From the NCBI RefSeq assembly GCF_000353285.1, contig NZ_KB731324.1, positions 514,577 through 578,576 on the forward strand: a stretch of 64,000 nucleotides of DNA, given 5' to 3'. This document shows positions 17,154 through 26,040 of this stretch, in pieces. The notes below the pieces were generated by a model. It saw nothing but the letters and a program-made list of their open reading frames with translations. It had not been told where the DNA came from and made no database searches. The DNA is from Leptolyngbya boryana PCC 6306. Its GTDB lineage: Bacteria > Cyanobacteriota > Cyanobacteriia > Leptolyngbyales > Leptolyngbyaceae. Every line of letters begins with the position of its first letter. Within the stretch, counting starts at the first letter, position 1. Position numbers and translations under genes: made by a program.

Positions 17154-19076
17154 TTAGAGGTTGTGAATTGCAACAGGTTCGATCGTATCCGCAGGCGTAT
17201 AGCCAAATACTCGCGAATAGAAGTAAAACTCGCCATCTAATGCGCGTTTGATATTCTCTGCTTTGCGGAATCCATGTTGTTCTCCTTCAAATAGAACATA
17301 CGCAACAGGTAAGCCTTTCGCTTTCAAAGCATCGACCATCATTTCAGCTTGATTTGGCGGCACAATCCGATCTTCGTCACCTTGGAAAAAGATGACTGGG
17401 CAAGACAAGCGATCGACAGCAGTGATCGGAGAGCGATCGTGATACAAATCAGCCCGTTCTGGATAAGCTCCAATCAAGCCATCTAAATACCGTGATTCAA
17501 ATTTGTGCGTATCTTCTGCAAGCGCTTTGAGATCGCTTACGCCATAGTAACTTGCACCTGCTTTGAAAGTATTGCGGAAAGTTAGAGCACACAGCGTTGT
17601 ATAACCGCCTGCACTTCCGCCTGCAATCACTAAGCGATCGCCATCGACTTTACCTTGTTCTGCGAGATACTTTGCTCCATTTGCACAGTCAGCCACATCG
17701 ACAATTCCCCAAGTCCCTTTGAGTCTTTCTCGATAAGCTCGACCATATCCAGTACTGCCTCCATAGTTCACATCAAGGACAGCAAACCCACGGCTCGTCC
17801 AGTACTGAATGCCCAAGTTGAATGAAGCAGAAGTTGCAGCCGTTGGGCCTCCATGACTTTTAACTAACATCGGAGGAAGCTCGCCTTCGGGAGCTTGAAA
17901 GTCTTTGTTCTTCGGCGCATAGTAAAGCGCATGAGCCGTGAGATTGTTCTCCGTGGGAAACTCGATCGCTTCTGGAATGGACAAATAGCCTGGATCAATC
18001 CTGAGTTCACTGGCTCGTCTGAGAGTTTCAAACTGTTGAGTGTTGAAATCGTATTTGACGATCGCGCTCGGTGCAGTCGATGATCCGCCAACAAAAACCG
18101 CATGATCTGGACAAACCTGAACACCTGCAATGCTGGTATAGGGAGATTCAAGATTTTTAAGCTCAAGTGTGTTGAGATCCAGACTCGCCAATCTGCTCAT
18201 CCCATTCTCGGTATAAGCACAAATAATGTTGTTGCCTGCAAATCCATAGGTAGACATGCCAAACACCCAAAGCGGCAATCCAAATTCAGCAGCTTTTTCG
18301 CACAGGGCTTCTACAGTTTGAGTCGTTGGATTCCAGCGGTAAAAATTCCACCAGCCTGTACGATCGCTGACGAAAATCAGATTTCCATCCGGCGACCATT
18401 CCGGCTGAAAAATCGCTTCTTCTCGTCCCCCTGCAATTTTTTCAGGCGTTGCTAATGTGCCATCCTCTTGAATTTTCGCTGTCCATAACTCGGTTCCATC
18501 CCAAGGCATATCAGGATGATGCCAGCAAATCCAACTCAATCGAGATCCATCCGGACTTAATCGAGGAAACATGTAGAAATCAGATCCCGCGACTAAGGTA
18601 GTTTGAGAGTGATCCTTGAGAGAGATGCTCGCGATCGTATTTTCTGCTTCTCGATCTGCATTTTGATGATCCTCTCGAATGCAAATTAAGCGATCGCGTT
18701 TTTTGTCTAAAATCACATCTGCGTAGCGAATCGCAGCTTCGGGAGTTAACGCGATCGGTTCCTCTCCAACCCTCTGCTGATACAAGCGCTGGTCAGCAAA
18801 ATTTGAGAAATAAACTGTCTCATCAATGATTGTGAACGCCCCACCTCCATATTCATGCACTCGGGTACGAGCGTTAAACGCAGTAGGTGTGACCTCGACT
18901 GTCTGACCGTTCTCTGAACGTCGAATAATCACATTCCTTCCGCCCTCGGTCGGGCGCGATTCGCTCCAATAGATTGTTTTTCCATCGAGCTTGATTTGAC
19001 CTAGCCCAATCGCGCCCGCCACAATCAAATCTGAGCTAATCGGGGACTTCCACGCCCCATAAGATGCAACAGCCAT
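17154..19076 (-). CDS. S9-family serine peptidase (prolyl oligopeptidase type)
   Basis: I place the start at the ATG complementary to 19074-19076, six bases after GGAG, giving 640 residues; the longer frame adds 16 residues without support. The N-terminal 380 residues form a beta-propeller with WD-like blades such as [14 protein letters not shown]. The C-terminal alpha/beta hydrolase domain has GGSAGGYT (nucleophile serine), [11 protein letters not shown] (Asp) and GEQHGFR (His). S9C-type enzymes release dipeptides or acyl-amino acids from short peptides. There is no signal peptide, so it is probably cytoplasmic. It stands alone. Confidence 0.92.
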   Translation of the reverse strand: MAVASYGAWKSPISSDLIVAGAIGLGQIKLDGKTIYWSESRPTEGGRNVIIRRSENGQTVEVTPTAFNARTRVHEYGGGAFTIIDETVYFSNFADQRLYQQRVGEEPIALTPEAAIRYADVILDKKRDRLICIREDHQNADREAENTIASISLKDHSQTTLVAGSDFYMFPRLSPDGSRLSWICWHHPDMPWDGTELWTAKIQEDGTLATPEKIAGGREEAIFQPEWSPDGNLIFVSDRTGWWNFYRWNPTTQTVEALCEKAAEFGLPLWVFGMSTYGFAGNNIICAYTENGMSRLASLDLNTLELKNLESPYTSIAGVQVCPDHAVFVGGSSTAPSAIVKYDFNTQQFETLRRASELRIDPGYLSIPEAIEFPTENNLTAHALYYAPKNKDFQAPEGELPPMLVKSHGGPTAATSASFNLGIQYWTSRGFAVLDVNYGGSTGYGRAYRERLKGTWGIVDVADCANGAKYLAEQGKVDGDRLVIAGGSAGGYTTLCALTFRNTFKAGASYYGVSDLKALAEDTHKFESRYLDGLIGAYPERADLYHDRSPITAVDRLSCPVIFFQGDEDRIVPPNQAEMMVDALKAKGLPVAYVLFEGEQHGFRKAENIKRALDGEFYFYSRVFGYTPADTIEPVAIHNL

Positions 19077-19312
19077 AGCCATCTCCGCGACAACATCGAA
19101 ACTTCTCAAGTGTAATTGAATCAAACGGTCTGCAATAAAGATTCGTGTTACAGTGAGTAATGAGAGGTATTTAGCTCGGCTGATTCAGTTTGTTTTTCCT
19201 AGACAGTGACTCGTTCGTTTTCCATTAAAACTTGCAAGTTTGTTAGCGCTAAAGCAGGCACACCCTCCGATACGATTGCCTCGTTCATTTCTGGTTCTGG
19301 AGAATTCTTTCA

Positions 19313-19633
19313 ATGTCGATTTATGTAGGTAACCTGTCCTATGAGGTTACACGCGAGGATTTAACTGAGATCTTCGCAGAATACGGATCTGTTAAGCGCG
19401 TTCAGCTTCCCGTTGATCGTGAAACTGGACGGATGCGTGGGTTCGGGTTTGTCGAAATGTCTTCGGATGCCGAAGAGGACGCAGCGATCGAGGCACTCGA
19501 TGGTGCGGAATGGATGGGTCGCGACATGCGCGTCAACAAGGCGAAGCCCCGTGAAGAATCGGGTAGCGGCGGCGGTGGTCGCAGTGGCGGCGGTCGTGGC
19601 GGTCGTAGCGGTGGATTCTCGCAGCGCTATTAA
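19313..19633 (+). CDS. RRM RNA-binding protein with glycine-rich tail
   Basis: The 106-residue protein has one RNA recognition motif with RNP2 IYVGNL (residues 3-8) and RNP1 RGFGFVEM (42-49), followed by a Gly/Arg/Ser-rich tail ending SQRY. This is the cyanobacterial Rbp type, comparable with cold-inducible RbpA proteins, which bind U-rich RNA and help place photosynthetic mRNAs near thylakoids. The region upstream (19125-19312) is long and could hold a cold-responsive leader, but I see no defined element. The gene ends in a strong terminator at 19655-19690. Confidence 0.95.
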   Translation: MSIYVGNLSYEVTREDLTEIFAEYGSVKRVQLPVDRETGRMRGFGFVEMSSDAEEDAAIEALDGAEWMGRDMRVNKAKPREESGSGGGGRSGGGRGGRSGGFSQRY

Positions 19634-19654
19634 TTTGATTCGCTAAAATTTAGG

Positions 19655-19690
19655 TTCCCCTAATGTGTGTGCATTAGGGGAATTTCTTTT
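19655..19690 (+). terminator. Intrinsic terminator of the RRM gene
   Basis: TTCCCCTAATG (19655-19665) pairs perfectly with CATTAGGGGAA (19672-19682) around a six-base loop, followed by TTTCTTTT (19683-19690). It lies 21 bases past the stop codon. The open frame that starts at the GTG inside this hairpin (19665) is therefore unlikely to begin there. Confidence 0.92.
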
Positions 19691-19703
19691 GGATTCAAGA
19701 CAG

Positions 19704-20006
19704 ATGAGAGCAAGAATTGAGTCGGATATTTTGTATCTGCATCACGAAGATGTCCCGCCCTTCAAAAAAGGTGGGTCAATCGTCCGGAATAGTTACTTTT
19801 GGGCATTAAAGTCGATCGCAGGTCGAGCCAAACGAGGACGCGACTGGGAATTTGAGCCGGAAGTTTGGTTTGCATTACAACGAATGCTGTTATCGTTCGC
19901 AGAATCCGGATACTTAGGATTGTCTGAGACGCTGTTGGAATTTCCAGAAGTCAGTGAAATTCCAGACGAATTGCGATCGATTTCAACGCGCCTATCAGTG
20001 GATTGA
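19704..20006 (+). CDS. Conserved-looking small protein, unknown function
   Basis: The reading frame of 100 residues starts at the ATG at 19704, because the earlier GTG lies inside the RRM gene terminator. The protein has no signal peptide or membrane segment and carries a basic centre (SIAGRAKRGRDWEFEP) and an acidic C-terminal half. It contains LHHEDVPPFKKGGS and WFALQRMLLSFAESGYLG, which look like conserved blocks. I do not recognise the family. It is on the strand of the RRM gene, but the terminator between them suggests separate expression. The start has only a weak ribosome binding site. Confidence 0.6.
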   Translation: MRARIESDILYLHHEDVPPFKKGGSIVRNSYFWALKSIAGRAKRGRDWEFEPEVWFALQRMLLSFAESGYLGLSETLLEFPEVSEIPDELRSISTRLSVD

Positions 20007-20141
20007 ATGAAATTTCCAGATTGTGTTGTTGATACATAACGACGGACAAGATCCCGTGTAATAATGATGTGTCCAGAAAATCTAGAAGTATCTAGGGGAT
20101 CGATAATCGCGGACTTCTAAACGAAGCGCAAAGGAGAAAAA

Positions 20142-21341
20142 ATGGCACGAGTGATGGTCGTTGGCGCAGGCGGGGTTGGCAGAGTAGTGGCTCACAAACT
20201 TGCTGCACTGGAAGAATTCGAGGAAATTCTGCTTACCAGCCGAACGGTAGAAAGGTGTAACCAGATTGCAGAAAGTATTTCCAGTAGGCATGTCCAAACC
20301 GCGCAAGTCGATGCGGATGATGTCTCTCAAACTGTGGCTCTTTTGAAGTCGTTCCGTCCAGATGTCTTGGTGAATGTGGCATTGCCCTATCAAGATCTGG
20401 CGTTGATGGATGCTTGCCTGAATGCAGGTGTGCATTATCTTGACACGGCAAATTACGAGCCTCCAGACAATCCGAAATTCGAGTATAGCTGGCAGTGGGC
20501 TTATCAAGACCGCTTTTATGATGCCGGACTAACTGCGATTCTAGGCTGTGGCTTTGATCCAGGTGTGACCGGCATTTTTACTGCTCACGCTCTGAAACAT
20601 CATTTTGATGAGATTCACGAGCTAGATATCGTCGATTGCAATGCCGGTAGCCATGGCAGAGCATTTGCAACGAATTTCAATCCAGAGATTAATATTCGCG
20701 AGATTACTCAGCCGGGACGCTATTTTGAAAAAGGCGAATGGATCACGGTTCCGCCTTTATCAATTCATCGCCCTGTTGATTATCCCCATATCGGCGATCG
20801 CGAATCTTACTTGCTCTATCACGAAGAACTCGAATCGCTGGTGAAGCACATTCCGACTTTGAAGCGAGCACGGTTCTGGATGACCTTTTCACAGAGCTAT
20901 ATCAACTACCTTCAGGTGCTAGAAACGCTCGGATTAACCCGAATTGATCCGATCGACTATGAAGGGACACCCGTTGTGCCTCTGAAAATGTTGAAGAAGC
21001 TGCTTCCTGATCCAGCTTCTCTAGCAGCAACTTATACCGGACAAACCTCGATCGGATGTCACATTCGCGGCATCAAAGATGGTCAAGAAAAGACCTACTA
21101 CATCTACAACAATTGCGATCATGCTGCGGCTTATCAAGAAGTCGGGGCACAGGCAATTTCCTACACCACAGGCGTTCCGGCAGCGCTAGGTGCTCTCATG
21201 GTGGCGAATGGAACTTGGCAAAAGCCAGGTGTGTTCAACGTTGAACAGCTAGATCCTGATCCATTCTTAGCAAAGTTGGGTGACATGGGACTGCCTTGGC
21301 ATGAAGTCATCGGTCAACCTTCTCCCTTTGAGGCGATCTAA
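20142..21341 (+). CDS. Carboxy(nor)spermidine dehydrogenase (saccharopine dehydrogenase family)
   Basis: The 399-residue protein has an N-terminal Rossmann motif GAGGVGRVVA (8-17) and the family segments DTANYEPPDN and LGCGFDPGVTGIFTAHAL. It matches carboxy(nor)spermidine synthase/dehydrogenase, which condenses aspartate semialdehyde with putrescine or diaminopropane and reduces the product with NADPH. The gene directly after it, three bases away, is the matching decarboxylase. The two therefore form the alternative polyamine route that replaces S-adenosylmethionine decarboxylase. Whether the product is spermidine or norspermidine cannot be read from sequence alone. A ribosome binding site (AAGGAG) precedes the ATG. 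Confidence 0.9.
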   Translation: MARVMVVGAGGVGRVVAHKLAALEEFEEILLTSRTVERCNQIAESISSRHVQTAQVDADDVSQTVALLKSFRPDVLVNVALPYQDLALMDACLNAGVHYLDTANYEPPDNPKFEYSWQWAYQDRFYDAGLTAILGCGFDPGVTGIFTAHALKHHFDEIHELDIVDCNAGSHGRAFATNFNPEINIREITQPGRYFEKGEWITVPPLSIHRPVDYPHIGDRESYLLYHEELESLVKHIPTLKRARFWMTFSQSYINYLQVLETLGLTRIDPIDYEGTPVVPLKMLKKLLPDPASLAATYTGQTSIGCHIRGIKDGQEKTYYIYNNCDHAAAYQEVGAQAISYTTGVPAALGALMVANGTWQKPGVFNVEQLDPDPFLAKLGDMGLPWHEVIGQPSPFEAI

Positions 21342-21344
21342 CTG

Positions 21345-22484
21345 ATGGAACAAGTCAATGAGGTCTTGGCGAATATTCCTTCGCCCTGCTTTGTGCTGGA
21401 AGAGGCAAAGCTGAGACGCAACCTGCAAATTTTCGAGCGGGTTCAGCGAGATGCGCCTGTGAAAGTGTTACTGGCACTGAAAGGCTTTGCGCTGTTTCAT
21501 AGCTTTCCGATGATTCGCGAAAGTCTATATGGAGCTTCTGCAAGTTCATTGTGGGAAGCGCAACTGGCATCGGAGTTTTTCGGGGGTGCGCTGTGTGTGT
21601 ACTCGCCTGCTTATCGGGACGAGGACTTACCGGAGTTACTCGCGTCTGCTTCGCATTTGACGTTCAATTCTTTGAGTCAGTGGGAGCGATCGCTCAAATT
21701 CCCGCGCAATGCTTCGATCGGGATTCGGATCAATCCGCTCTTTTCTCCTGTGAAAACTGCGCTCTACAATCCTTGTGTGCCAGGATCACGCTTGGGGGTA
21801 CTACCTGAGCAATTGGGCGATCGCTTACCGGATGGAATTGAGGGGTTTCTCTCGCATAACCTCTGTGAAAGTGATTCGTTTGCTTTGGAGAAAACGCTGC
21901 TCAACATTGAGGAACACTATGGTCATTTACTGCCTCAGTTGAAATGGCTCAATCTTGGGGGCGGACATCTGATGACGCATGAAACCTACGATGTCGATCA
22001 TGCGATCGCAGTTCTGAAAGCTTTCCATGAGAAGTATCCGAACTTGCAATTGATGCTAGAGCCGGGTTCAGCGATCGCTTGGCAGACAGGCTTTTTACTA
22101 AGCTCAGTCTTGGATCTGATTCCAATGCCGAACATGACGCATGTGATGTTAGATGTTTCATTCACAGCACATATGCCAGATTGCTTAGAGATGCCTTATC
22201 AGCCAGAGATTACTGGAGCCTCTGTGTTGCCAGAAGGACAAACTGGGTATCGCTTAGGTGGTGCTAGCTGTTTGGCTGGAGATTTCTTGGGAGATTATCA
22301 GTTTGATCGACCTTTAGAGGTTGGAGATCGCTTATTGTTCCAGGACATGATGCACTACACCATGGTTAAAACAACAATGTTTAACGGGGTAACGCATCCA
22401 TCGATCGGTTGTCTCAAACAAGATGGTTCGTTTGAATTGTGGCGAACGTTTGGGTATGAGGACTATCGATCTCGAATGGGCTAG
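21345..22484 (+). CDS. nspC: Carboxy(nor)spermidine decarboxylase
   Basis: The 379-residue protein belongs to the PLP-dependent alanine-racemase-fold decarboxylases of the NspC group. The PLP lysine is probably K46 in VLLALKGFALFHSF, a conserved NspC-type context. Glycine-rich WLNLGGGHL (phosphate binding) and LEPGSAIAWQTGFL follow, and a C-terminal GDRLLFQDMMHYTMVK block completes the active site. It removes CO2 from carboxyspermidine or carboxynorspermidine. The 3-base gap to the dehydrogenase indicates one operon, ended by the terminator at 22511-22545. Confidence 0.93.
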   Translation: MEQVNEVLANIPSPCFVLEEAKLRRNLQIFERVQRDAPVKVLLALKGFALFHSFPMIRESLYGASASSLWEAQLASEFFGGALCVYSPAYRDEDLPELLASASHLTFNSLSQWERSLKFPRNASIGIRINPLFSPVKTALYNPCVPGSRLGVLPEQLGDRLPDGIEGFLSHNLCESDSFALEKTLLNIEEHYGHLLPQLKWLNLGGGHLMTHETYDVDHAIAVLKAFHEKYPNLQLMLEPGSAIAWQTGFLLSSVLDLIPMPNMTHVMLDVSFTAHMPDCLEMPYQPEITGASVLPEGQTGYRLGGASCLAGDFLGDYQFDRPLEVGDRLLFQDMMHYTMVKTTMFNGVTHPSIGCLKQDGSFELWRTFGYEDYRSRMG

Positions 22485-22510
22485 TTCATAATTAGGTTAG
22501 TTCATAAGAT

Positions 22511-22550
22511 AAGCACTCCAAGTTTTTGAAAGACTTGGAGTGCTTTTGTT
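22511..22550 (+). terminator. Intrinsic terminator of the polyamine operon
   Basis: AAGCACTCCAAGT (22511-22523) pairs perfectly with ACTTGGAGTGCTT (22533-22545), followed by TTGTT. It is 26 bases after the nspC stop. The 13-bp perfect stem makes this a confident Rho-independent terminator. Confidence 0.88.
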
Positions 22551-22845
22551 AGTAAGCGAGAGGCAATCTTAGCAATCTACTAGTTTTTTGTGAGAGCGCT
22601 AAACTTCCGCCGATCGCATGACTTGTTGCAGGGATGAAGCTCCCCAATATTTCATTCATTCTGAGACAGACGAACTTTTTTGAGCGCTAAGCGCTTCGAG
22701 AAGAAATCCTTAAATTGTCTGTCTAATCGGCTGTCGAAAGGTATGATTCGGAACAATCGTTCGTCTGTACAAGTTGGGTAAATCTATCGTAAATAGTAAA
22801 CAAAAATAATATCTGAGCGCGACTTTTGAGTTTTAGGAGAACAGC
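22551..22845. other. Intergenic region upstream of the methyltransferase, with repeat copy A
   Basis: About 295 bases lie between the nspC terminator and the methyltransferase start. They contain copy A of a 79-bp repeated element (22602-22680), a palindromic AGCGCT-rich segment just after it, and AT-rich sequence that should hold the methyltransferase promoter. TTTTAGGAG precedes the ATG at 22846 as a ribosome binding site. I see no tRNA or coding frame. Confidence 0.5.
22602..22680. repeat. 79-bp intergenic element, copy A
   Basis: The 79 bases match copy B (26648-26726) without any gap at 65 of 79 positions (82%). The element begins AACTTCCGCC and ends CTTTTT. A perfect 9-base direct repeat GAGCGCTAA brackets this copy (22594-22602 and 22682-22690), which could be a target duplication or coincidence. 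It is not an obvious part of either neighbouring gene. Confidence 0.8.
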
Positions 22846-23859
22846 ATGAGTGAACAACCAAGTCCAGAGAAAATCTTGCAAACAGGGCTAGCTTTCTGGG
22901 CATCAAAGACGCTGTTGAGTGCTATCGAAATCGACCTATTTACTAAACTGGCAGATGGTGCCAAGCCATTTGACGTAATCAGAGATCTGGTAGGGTTGCA
23001 CCCACGCTCGGCGCGTGACTTCCTCGATGCGTTAGTCGCGCTTGGCTTCCTGGAACGCACAGGCGATCTCTACTCGAATACGATCGAGACCAATCTATTC
23101 CTCGATCGAACCAAGCCATCCTACGTCGGAGGGATACTAGAGATGGCGAATCACCGCTTGTATCCCTTCTGGGGTCATCTAACTGACGCCCTTCGCACTG
23201 GGCAACCGCAAAACGAATATCGGACAGGTGATCCTAGCCTGTTTGAAACCCTCTATGCCGACCCAGACCGCTTGAAGGAATTTCTTTCTGCGATGACAGG
23301 AGTGAGCCGGGGTTCCAATGTAGCGATCGCACAACGCTTTCCCTGGAAAGACTACCGCACCTTCGTAGATGTAGGCACAGCCCAAGGTGATTTAGCAGTT
23401 CAGATCGCAAAAGCAAACCCGCATTTACAGGGTTTCGGATTCGACTTGCCCCAGGTTGCTCCTTTCTTTGAAGAGTACAGCACGACATCAGGGGTAGCAG
23501 ACCGTTTGTCGTTTGTGCCAGGTGATTTTTTCCAGCACGATCTGCCCAAAGCTGACGTAGTACTGATGGGGCATATTCTGCACGACTGGGATCTACCGAC
23601 GAAGAAAATGCTGATTGCAAAAGCATTCGATGCTGTTCCATCTGGAGGTGCTCTCGTCGTATATGAAGCACTCATTGATGACGATCGCTCAAAGAATGCC
23701 TTTGGTTTGATGATGAGCCTGAACATGCTAATCGAAACACCGGGTGGCTTCGACTACACAGGTGCTAACTGCTCTGGATGGATGAAAGAAGCTGGTTTTT
23801 CTCAGATCCGGGTTGAGCATTTAGTTGGCCCAGATTCGATGGTGATTGGGATTAAATAG
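22846..23859 (+). CDS. SAM-dependent O-methyltransferase (acetylserotonin/hydroxyneurosporene type)
   Basis: The 337-residue protein has an N-terminal winged-helix dimerisation domain (about 10-90, with [15 protein letters not shown]) and a class I methyltransferase domain with [16 protein letters not shown] as motif I and [16 protein letters not shown] as the later motif. This is the O-methyltransferase family 2 pattern found in natural-product, carotenoid and ubiquinone-like methylation. The histidine in ILHDW is the probable general base. The substrate is unknown. It is convergent with the TetR gene and near a glycosyltransferase, suggesting a small tailoring cluster. The ribosome binding site is TAGGAG. 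Confidence 0.88.
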   Translation: MSEQPSPEKILQTGLAFWASKTLLSAIEIDLFTKLADGAKPFDVIRDLVGLHPRSARDFLDALVALGFLERTGDLYSNTIETNLFLDRTKPSYVGGILEMANHRLYPFWGHLTDALRTGQPQNEYRTGDPSLFETLYADPDRLKEFLSAMTGVSRGSNVAIAQRFPWKDYRTFVDVGTAQGDLAVQIAKANPHLQGFGFDLPQVAPFFEEYSTTSGVADRLSFVPGDFFQHDLPKADVVLMGHILHDWDLPTKKMLIAKAFDAVPSGGALVVYEALIDDDRSKNAFGLMMSLNMLIETPGGFDYTGANCSGWMKEAGFSQIRVEHLVGPDSMVIGIK

Positions 23860-23928
23860 CAGAAAATGGCTGCCCAATACTTTTATGTTAAAAGCCATCT
23901 GTTGAAGCAAATCTTGAATCTACTCTGG

Positions 23929-24543
23929 TCAACTTTTGACTAAATATGCTGACAACATCAGCGTTAGTTCTTGTTCCAATTCCCCAGTTTTGAGCAACTC
24001 AGGATGATCGATCATCGCCCCATAAATCAAGGCTCGGATCGTGCGCTCGACCATAAAAACTGCTAACTCTAGATTCTTGGGTCGAAGCTGATCAGAGCGT
24101 TGTGCGAGAAATGATTGCAGCAGATTTTCTATCTTTGCCTGATCTAAGCGTTTCATCACTTCACTGTGGGGAATCTGTTCATGCAAAACGCGATGAAGCT
24201 TAGGGTTCACAGCATGAGCCGCCAATGCTGCTTTAATAATTTGTCGCAGCACTTCTGGAATTGTGCGATCGCTGAGTCCTTCTAAATGCTGCTTTGCTAA
24301 TTGCACCATTTCATTAGCATGCTGCTCCGCTAAAGCAAAAATCAAAGCTTCCTTATTCGGAAAGTATTGGTACAGCGAGCCGATACTCACACCAGCCCGT
24401 TCAGCCACCCGATTCGTCGTCAGTTGGTTATACCCGTTTTCCGTCAAAATGTGAGCCGTTGCCGAGAGAATCGCTTCAACAGTGACTTGCGATCGCTCTT
24501 GTTTGGGTTGTTTACGTGGGGTTGCAGGAGGCTTAGGAGACAT
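23929..24543 (-). CDS. TetR-family transcriptional repressor
   Basis: The 204-residue protein has an N-terminal TetR helix-turn-helix with TNRVAERAGVSIGSLYQYFPNKEAL (residues about 42-66) and a variable ligand-binding C-terminal domain. TetR proteins repress divergent genes until a small ligand binds. It is divergent from the glycosyltransferase at 24660, and the 116-base gap holds a perfect 14-base palindrome (24600-24613), the likely operator. The N-terminus is basic (PPATPRKQPKQERS). The ligand is unknown, but the target gene suggests a lipid or other hydrophobic acceptor, or a xenobiotic. Confidence 0.93.
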   Translation of the reverse strand: MSPKPPATPRKQPKQERSQVTVEAILSATAHILTENGYNQLTTNRVAERAGVSIGSLYQYFPNKEALIFALAEQHANEMVQLAKQHLEGLSDRTIPEVLRQIIKAALAAHAVNPKLHRVLHEQIPHSEVMKRLDQAKIENLLQSFLAQRSDQLRPKNLELAVFMVERTIRALIYGAMIDHPELLKTGELEQELTLMLSAYLVKS

Positions 24544-24599
24544 CGGTAGGGCTTCTCGAAATGCGAGTTGTCAGAGGAGTGCGATCGCCCATAAAATTA

Positions 24600-24613
24600 T
24601 GAGTAATTACTCA
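24600..24613. promoter_or_regulatory. Perfect 14-bp palindrome, probable TetR operator
   Basis: TGAGTAATTACTCA is an exact inverted repeat between the divergent tetR and glycosyltransferase genes. It lies 57 bases before the tetR start and 46 bases before the glycosyltransferase ATG. Symmetry, position and neighbour make it the best candidate operator for autoregulation and repression of the glycosyltransferase. Binding itself has not been shown. Confidence 0.75.
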
Positions 24614-24659
24614 CATTTTACAAGCAAGTTCTACAGCAAGCAATGAAAAGAGAGAGTCA

Positions 24660-25937
24660 ATGATGCGAATTATGATTATGGCGATGGGAAGTCGAGGCGA
24701 TGTTCAGCCCTACGTTGCTTTGGGCAAGGGGCTGAAAACCGCAGGACACAGCGTTCGACTTGCCACGCATGAAAACTTTGAATCGTTAGTCAATTCATAT
24801 GAGCTAGAGTTCTATCCGCTTAAGGGCAACGTCCAAGCTTTTCTAGAAGACCCCGCGAACCGTCAGTTGCTAGAAAGCGGGAATTTTCTGGCGATTAATG
24901 CACGTACAGCGAAAGCTTCTCAACGAGCCGCGATCGATTGGGCAGAGGGCGGATTGGTCGCGGCTCAGGGAATGGATCTGCTAGTTGCAGGCGTAGGCGG
25001 ACTCTTCCTCGGTGTTTCCCTTGCTGAGAAGCTGAAGATCCCGTTGCTTCAGGCATACATCTTTCCTTTTACGCCGACTCAAGCCTTTCCCGCTGTTTTG
25101 TTTCCTCAATCTATTGCTAAATTTGGCGGAACTGTCAATCGACTGTCGCATCATGTCTTTCGACAGATCATGTGGCAGGGAGCGCGGACAGGGGATGGAT
25201 TAGCACGACAACAAGTGCTAGAGTTGCCCGCTGCCCCATTTTGGGGAAATTATCATTCGGTTCATCTTCAGCGTTATCCCATCCTGTATGGGTTAAGTCC
25301 ATCTGTGATTGCGAAACCCTCGGATTGGCAGAATACTCATATGACTGGCTATTGGTTCTTAGATGAGCCTCCCAATTGGTCTCCACCTCTCGCTTTACTA
25401 GAGTTTCTGCAAAATGGTTCTCCCCCTGTGTTTATTGGATTTGGGAGTATGGTGAGTCGAAATCCAGAAGAAACAGCAGATCTAGTCTTACAAGCGATCG
25501 CACTTACGGGACAACGTGCTATCTTGCAATCGGGTTGGCGGGGTCTGGGTAAGCGTGATTTGCCAGATACGGTTTTTATGGTGGATTCAATTCCCCATTC
25601 TTGGCTTTTTCCACGTGTCGCGGCTGTCGTTCATCATGGGGGGGCGGGAACAACAGCCGCTGGACTCAGAGCAGGGATTCCGACCATTGTGATTCCGTTC
25701 TTTGGCGATCAGCCTTTTTGGGGGCATCGCATTGCAGAATTAGGCATAGGGACAGCACCGATTCCTCGTAAAGACCTCACTGCTGAAAGATTGGCAAAAG
25801 TAATTCAGCAGGTTATGAGTGATTCAGCAATGCGCCAACGTGCTGCCGATCTAGGAGCAAAGATTCAAGCTGAAGATGGAGTTGCTCATGCAGTCGCGAT
25901 CGTACAAGAGCTAGAAAAGTGTGGAGCTTTTCTATGA
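24660..25937 (+). CDS. UDP-sugar-dependent glycosyltransferase (sterol-glucosyltransferase-like GT1)
   Basis: The 425-residue GT-B enzyme opens with MRIMIMAMGSRGDVQPYVALG, the acceptor-domain signature of sterol and macrolide glucosyltransferases. It carries FIGFGSMVSR and the donor-binding motif VVHHGGAGTTAAGLRAGIP followed by PFFGDQPFWG. It transfers a hexose from a nucleotide sugar to a hydrophobic acceptor, possibly a sterol-like, hopanoid or polyketide compound. It is divergent from a TetR gene with a palindromic operator. Its stop codon overlaps an ATG (ATGA), which opens a 14-codon stub of a lost downstream gene. Two ATGs in tandem at the start make the exact first residue uncertain by one. 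Confidence 0.9.
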   Translation: MMRIMIMAMGSRGDVQPYVALGKGLKTAGHSVRLATHENFESLVNSYELEFYPLKGNVQAFLEDPANRQLLESGNFLAINARTAKASQRAAIDWAEGGLVAAQGMDLLVAGVGGLFLGVSLAEKLKIPLLQAYIFPFTPTQAFPAVLFPQSIAKFGGTVNRLSHHVFRQIMWQGARTGDGLARQQVLELPAAPFWGNYHSVHLQRYPILYGLSPSVIAKPSDWQNTHMTGYWFLDEPPNWSPPLALLEFLQNGSPPVFIGFGSMVSRNPEETADLVLQAIALTGQRAILQSGWRGLGKRDLPDTVFMVDSIPHSWLFPRVAAVVHHGGAGTTAAGLRAGIPTIVIPFFGDQPFWGHRIAELGIGTAPIPRKDLTAERLAKVIQQVMSDSAMRQRAADLGAKIQAEDGVAHAVAIVQELEKCGAFL

Positions 25938-25978
25938 CGACGACACTGGAGAAACCTAGCGCTGAAATTCTGAGTTGA
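25934..25978 (+). pseudogene. 14-codon stub coupled to the glycosyltransferase
   Basis: An ATG overlapping the glycosyltransferase stop as ATGA opens a frame encoding MTTTLEKPSAEILS before a TGA. The ATGA overlap and plausible N-terminal sequence look like the start of a former second gene in the operon, cut short. The stop falls inside TGAGTTGAGTCTG (25971-25983), which is repeated exactly at 26011-26023; a deletion between repeats could explain the loss. It is too short to assign to a family. Confidence 0.4.
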
Positions 25979-26023
25979 GTCTGCACTGCCCTTGCCTATC
26001 TAGTAAGCTGTGAGTTGAGTCTG
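25971..26023 (+). repeat. Pair of 13-bp direct repeats
   Basis: TGAGTTGAGTCTG occurs at 25971-25983 and again at 26011-26023, with starts 40 bases apart, in the gap between the glycosyltransferase and the GNAT gene. Direct repeats like these can mark deletion or slippage endpoints. Confidence 0.7.
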
Positions 26024-26040
26024 GAACTTGGGCATGTGCT

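Noticed and set aside
19665-19703. GTG-initiated longer version of the small gene after the RRM protein
   Set aside because: The GTG lies in the stem-loop of a strong intrinsic terminator, so translation from there is unlikely. The ATG at 19704 is preferred.
22602-22680. Reading copy A of the 79-bp element as a small peptide (26 residues to a TGA)
   Set aside because: The frame exists in copy A, but copy B has a stop at the corresponding place and many non-synonymous changes, so protein selection is not supported.
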